Assembly: GCA_020086605.1 (NCBI GenBank) | Contig: JACBWW010000004.1 | Location: 12,161,632 to 12,225,631, forward strand | Direction: 5' to 3' | DNA: 64,000 nt | Source of the DNA: Lanius collurio | Taxonomy: Eukaryota > Chordata > Aves > Passeriformes > Laniidae | In this document: piece after piece, positions 60,909 to 64,000 of the stretch | How positions within the stretch are numbered: position 1 is the first letter of the stretch | Layout: each line of letters opens with the position of its first letter | The notes under the pieces: model-generated | Databases searched by the model: none | Told to the model about the DNA's origin: nothing | Seen by the model: only the letters and a program-made list of their open reading frames with translations | Translations under genes and position numbers: made by a program

Positions 60909-62611
60909 TTACAGTAAACATTAAATGGAGTTATGTGACAGGGAGGTAAGGAAGAAATAAAAGTACAGGGTTGGATGCTGATTAGCACTGGCATAAATCC
61001 AAGGATGCAATCAAATAGTGCACAGAGCCACAGAGCACCGGGGTACCTGAAGGGACAGCTTCAGCCCAGCTCTCTAAGGACTCTGCAGGCACCAGCATCA
61101 CACTTCCCACTCAGTAAGGTAAGCACAGGCATAAATTTCCACCTGGCCAATTTCGAGATCTTATTCCATCAGCCTGAACTATGAGAGAAGAAACTGCTCA
61201 AGTGGAACCCATTAACTTCGATGAGGACCCCCTTTGCGTACTTACAATTAAAAACCTAGTCTTGAGCAGAGCTGAGCACACACTTGCCATGGTGGGCATT
61301 CACACACAAGAATACATGTATTGCCAAGGGCCCCTGTTGCAGACCCACACTTGACATGTGAGTGCAGCATGTCTCTGGTTCCCTAAATCTGATGTGTCTG
61401 TATGAGAATTCTGAGTCAACCCTGGCTGTGTACAAGAAGCGTGAAAGCCTAGAGCTGTAGCAGAAAAACAGGTAAGTTACTGATGGCAGTGCTTGTTTCA
61501 GTCCCTTTGTTTTGCCTTCTCCAATATTGCAGAGATTGTGACAATGGACAGAAACACATGAAAGTAAGGGTGGTATGTACACTCTCTAGCTTCATCTGGT
61601 CATCACTTGCAGATTTTCTCACTCGTCAAAGTGGCTGCCCTGTAATCACTAGAGCATATAAATCTTGGCTCTTTTTAGACTGGGACCTGTGCATGGTAAT
61701 GGATGAGCAGAGAGGCAATTTCTTTTATAAGAAGGTGAGCATTATGCAATTTAAAGGTGCCACAGTTTTTCCTGTTTGTTGAATCTGAGTTTTTTGCTTT
61801 GTGAACATCTCTGAATTTTCTGATTGCTGGTAAGAAATACCTACAGTTTGTTGTAATGATATGACCAAGTCACAGAGTAGCCAAACATGCCACTGATTGT
61901 CATACATTGGGGTCTTGAGAGCTATGAGATTATGTTGTTTGGAGAGCTGAGAGGAAGGAGGAGTAGCAAGACCAGTTTTCCAGTAGAGGTAACAGCCACA
62001 GAGTGGCTTTGAATTGGGCTGCATTTGCCCTGGTACCCAGCATAATCTGTCTGCCGTTGCCTCAGCGGTATCAGCTGGCCCCAAAGTGGCGGTCAGCGTT
62101 AGCTGGTGCTGGCTGTGTGCCCTATCATGGCATGGGAGTCTCGCAGGAGTTTGCTGAGACCGGGATCTCAGGACCCCTCCCAGGTGACCTCTTAGGTCAA
62201 AGTCATCCAGGGCACTCTCAACAAGAGTAGTGGCATTGACCAGTCAAGAGATTCACTGATACTTGTAGCCAAGTGTTGACTTTGTTGCTTGCAGTTAAAA
62301 GCTGTACTGCCAGTTTGTTTGCTGATCCTCCCCCAGATCTGGCATTCCTCTGATTATGTAGCCAACTGCAGTTTGTTATTATTTAGACCAAATCATGCCT
62401 TGGGCAAAACTGACATCACTGCTGGGCCTCATTAGGGAAATGAAGAGCAGGGTGTAGAGAGCCAGCTGCAGGAAGTGCCACTGTTTCCCACCACTGGAAC
62501 TGGGAGGCGGACGCCCCTTGCCAGGCAGGTTAGTGGGGTCTGTGGTTTCAATGTAGCCCTTTGCCAACACCCTTCAGTTACAGGAGGCATAGGGATCTCA
62601 CTAGGGGGAGA
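60909..62611. other. Unique non-coding DNA, no gene seen
   Basis: Short overlapping frames only. 'ctcaagtggaacccattaac' near 61198 followed by 'ttcgatgaggacccc' recalls a fragment of the old palindromic repeats but is too short to call. Confidence 0.5.
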
Positions 62612-62616
62612 GCTTT
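62612..62616 (+). repeat. Target-site duplication, left copy
   Basis: GCTTT directly before the TGTCCTGG start of the LTR. The matching copy is at 63154-63158. Confidence 0.65.
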
Positions 62617-63153
62617 TGTCCTGGTGTCAGCTGGGATAGAGTTAATTTCTTCCTAGTAGCTGGTAGAGATCTGTGTTTTGGATTTAATATGAGAGTAATA
62701 TTGATAATATACTGGTATTTCAAGTGTTGCTGTGCAGTGCTTACCTAAGTCAAGGACTTTTCAGTTTCTCATGCTCTGCCAGTGAGCAGGTCCAGAAATA
62801 AACTGGAAGGGAGCACGGCCAGGACAGGTGACCCAAACAGGCCAAAGGGATATTCCATGCCATCAAACATCATGCTCAGGATGGATGGAGGGAGATGGCT
62901 AGCAGGGGCTGATCATTGCAGGAGTGCAGGCTGGGCATCAGTTAGCAGGTGGTGAGCAATTGTATTGTGTATCACTTGTTCATCTGTTACTATTATTGTT
63001 ATTACTATCTTTATCTTTATTTCAGTCATTAAATTGTGCTTCACTCTTGAGCTTTACCTTTTCCCACTTTTCCTTCCCATTCCAGTTGGGCCTGGGGGCA
63101 GTGAACAAGTGGCTGTGTAGGACTTAGCTGCTGGCTGGGGTTAAAACACAAGA
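62617..63153 (+). mobile_element. Solo LTR of an endogenous retrovirus, ERVL-like
   Basis: The sequence follows a long terminal repeat family that is abundant in songbird genomes. It opens 'tgtcctggtgtcagctggga' and 'tagagttaatttcttcctag', and later has 'gtcaaggacttttcagtttc', 'ccaaagggatattccatgcc' and 'ggtggtgagcaattgtattg' (62950-62969). It ends 'gctggctggggttaaa' and a degraded terminus. GCTTT at 62612-62616 and again at 63154-63158 looks like a 5-bp target-site duplication, as expected of ERVL. No primer-binding site, gag, pol or env sequence follows in the remaining 850 bases, and none precedes. It is therefore a solo LTR left by recombination between two LTRs. The position where I remember a TATA box is now 'aggatgga', so promoter activity is doubtful. 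Confidence 0.85.
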
Positions 63154-63158
63154 GCTTT
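63154..63158 (+). repeat. Target-site duplication, right copy
   Basis: GCTTT directly after the LTR when the terminus is taken as 63153. An alternative reading with an 8-bp match (62609-62616 and 63151-63158) and a CA terminus at 63150 is also possible. Confidence 0.6.
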
Positions 63159-64000
63159 TATTAAGTTGACATGCGTGCTGTGTGGTGTAGGCTGCTCCTT
63201 TGCTGTCTTGTGTTTGCTTTTTTCTAATTGCCATTTAAAAGAGCAGTACTAACAGGGCAACGTGGTTTCTGTGCTTCTCTGGTAATTTCAGAATATTTGG
63301 ATATATATATAGATATATATGGATTTAAATAAATGAAGACTAGTCACATAATTGTTCATAGATGGTAAAGTCTTTGTCTTCAAGTAGTGCAGAATTTCTC
63401 TGTCTGCAACAGTGACAGTTTGGAAGAAAGAGAGTGATTAGTGAAATCTGCAATACTTATTTCATTTGCAAACTTCCTTTGCTAGCCATTTCTCTTTTCT
63501 TGTGTTTAAATATCACCTTGATGTTGCCTTATGTCTCCTACACTTTAGCTTACTTTATATCCTACTGGACTTTAGCTATTTAATTCCTGGCTTTCCCTTT
63601 TATCTAGTTGTTCCTGACCTTTGGAGTTGATTGTGTAACCAGAGGTGCAAGTAATATTTTCCCACTGAAAATCAGACGCATCATATAAGACATTGTCTTT
63701 AAAGTCACTCTGTAGTTCGGTCTGGTTTGCTAGTTCAACCTGCAACAAGTTACTAAAGTTAACTTATAAATGGTGTGAGTAATTTATCTTATGAAAAAAA
63801 GTACTGTTTGAAGAGAGTAAATGTCTGTTCCAGCCACCACAGCAGCAAACTCCACCACTCATGCTGCTAACATCCAACCATTACTTGCCTCTTATTTCAC
63901 ACTAAACAGGATAACAAAAGCATTCTTACAAATGGACTGTTTCTAAACAGGTCAGAAGCTTTTTTGGACCAGCACCTAAGAAATGAAACTGTCTTTTAAA
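63159..64000. other. Unique non-coding DNA, no gene seen
   Basis: An AT-rich stretch with a TATATATA tract at 63301-63320. No coding frame, retroviral internal sequence or other repeat was recognised up to the right edge. Confidence 0.55.

Noticed and set aside
61195..61255. Fragment resembling 'attgacttcaatggga' repeat DNA
   Set aside because: Too short and diverged to separate from chance.
1..64000. CRISPR arrays, operons, tRNA or rRNA genes
   Set aside because: No spaced direct-repeat array, ribosomal sequence or intact tRNA cloverleaf was seen; the window is vertebrate-like and the only tRNA-like piece is a SINE relic.
63159..64000. Internal retroviral sequence after the LTR
   Set aside because: No primer-binding site or gag-like frame was seen, and the paired flanking GCTTT marks a solo LTR.

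Overview
This window looks like nuclear DNA from a bird, probably one of the Neoaves and possibly a songbird. The evidence is the repeat content. There is a well-preserved CR1 LINE of the type that dominates avian genomes (about 10050-10830, minus strand). There is also a solo LTR of the ERVL-like family common in songbird assemblies (about 62617-63153). Around these lies a thin scatter of very old LINE, SINE and palindromic repeat relics of kinds also seen in crocodilians and turtles. Repeat density is low, unique sequence is AT-rich, and CpG is depleted except at a few points. All repeat assignments rest on remembered family sequences, not on a search.

I could not support any protein-coding exon. 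Open frames are short (the longest is 199 codons, 7624-8223), overlap each other on both strands, resemble no family I know, and lack convincing splice context. The frames that do resemble a protein are CR1 reverse-transcriptase remnants. The window is best read as intergenic DNA or the interior of a large intron next to a promoter.

Layout: 1-~350 is a dense CpG island, with CpG-containing flank to about 930, probably a promoter or first exon cut by the left edge. About 930-22540 is mostly unique non-coding DNA with simple repeats, one GT-rich tract, a young CR1 and ancient SINE fragments. About 22545-22790 is an isolated small CpG cluster with an alternating purine-pyrimidine run, a CRE half-site and a perfect RFX X-box; it is the best candidate internal regulatory element. 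About 22790-44390 is unique DNA with three old CR1 fragments and a second GT-rich tract. About 44390-49400 contains AT-rich stretches that keep scattered CpGs and homeodomain/SOX-like words, candidates for conserved non-coding elements. About 49400-64000 is unique DNA with ancient repeat fragments and the solo LTR.

I found no CRISPR array, operon, RNA gene or new defence or metabolic system. The items most worth checking are the X-box/CpG cluster, the candidate conserved elements, the two matching GT-rich tracts and the layered set of ancient repeat relics.
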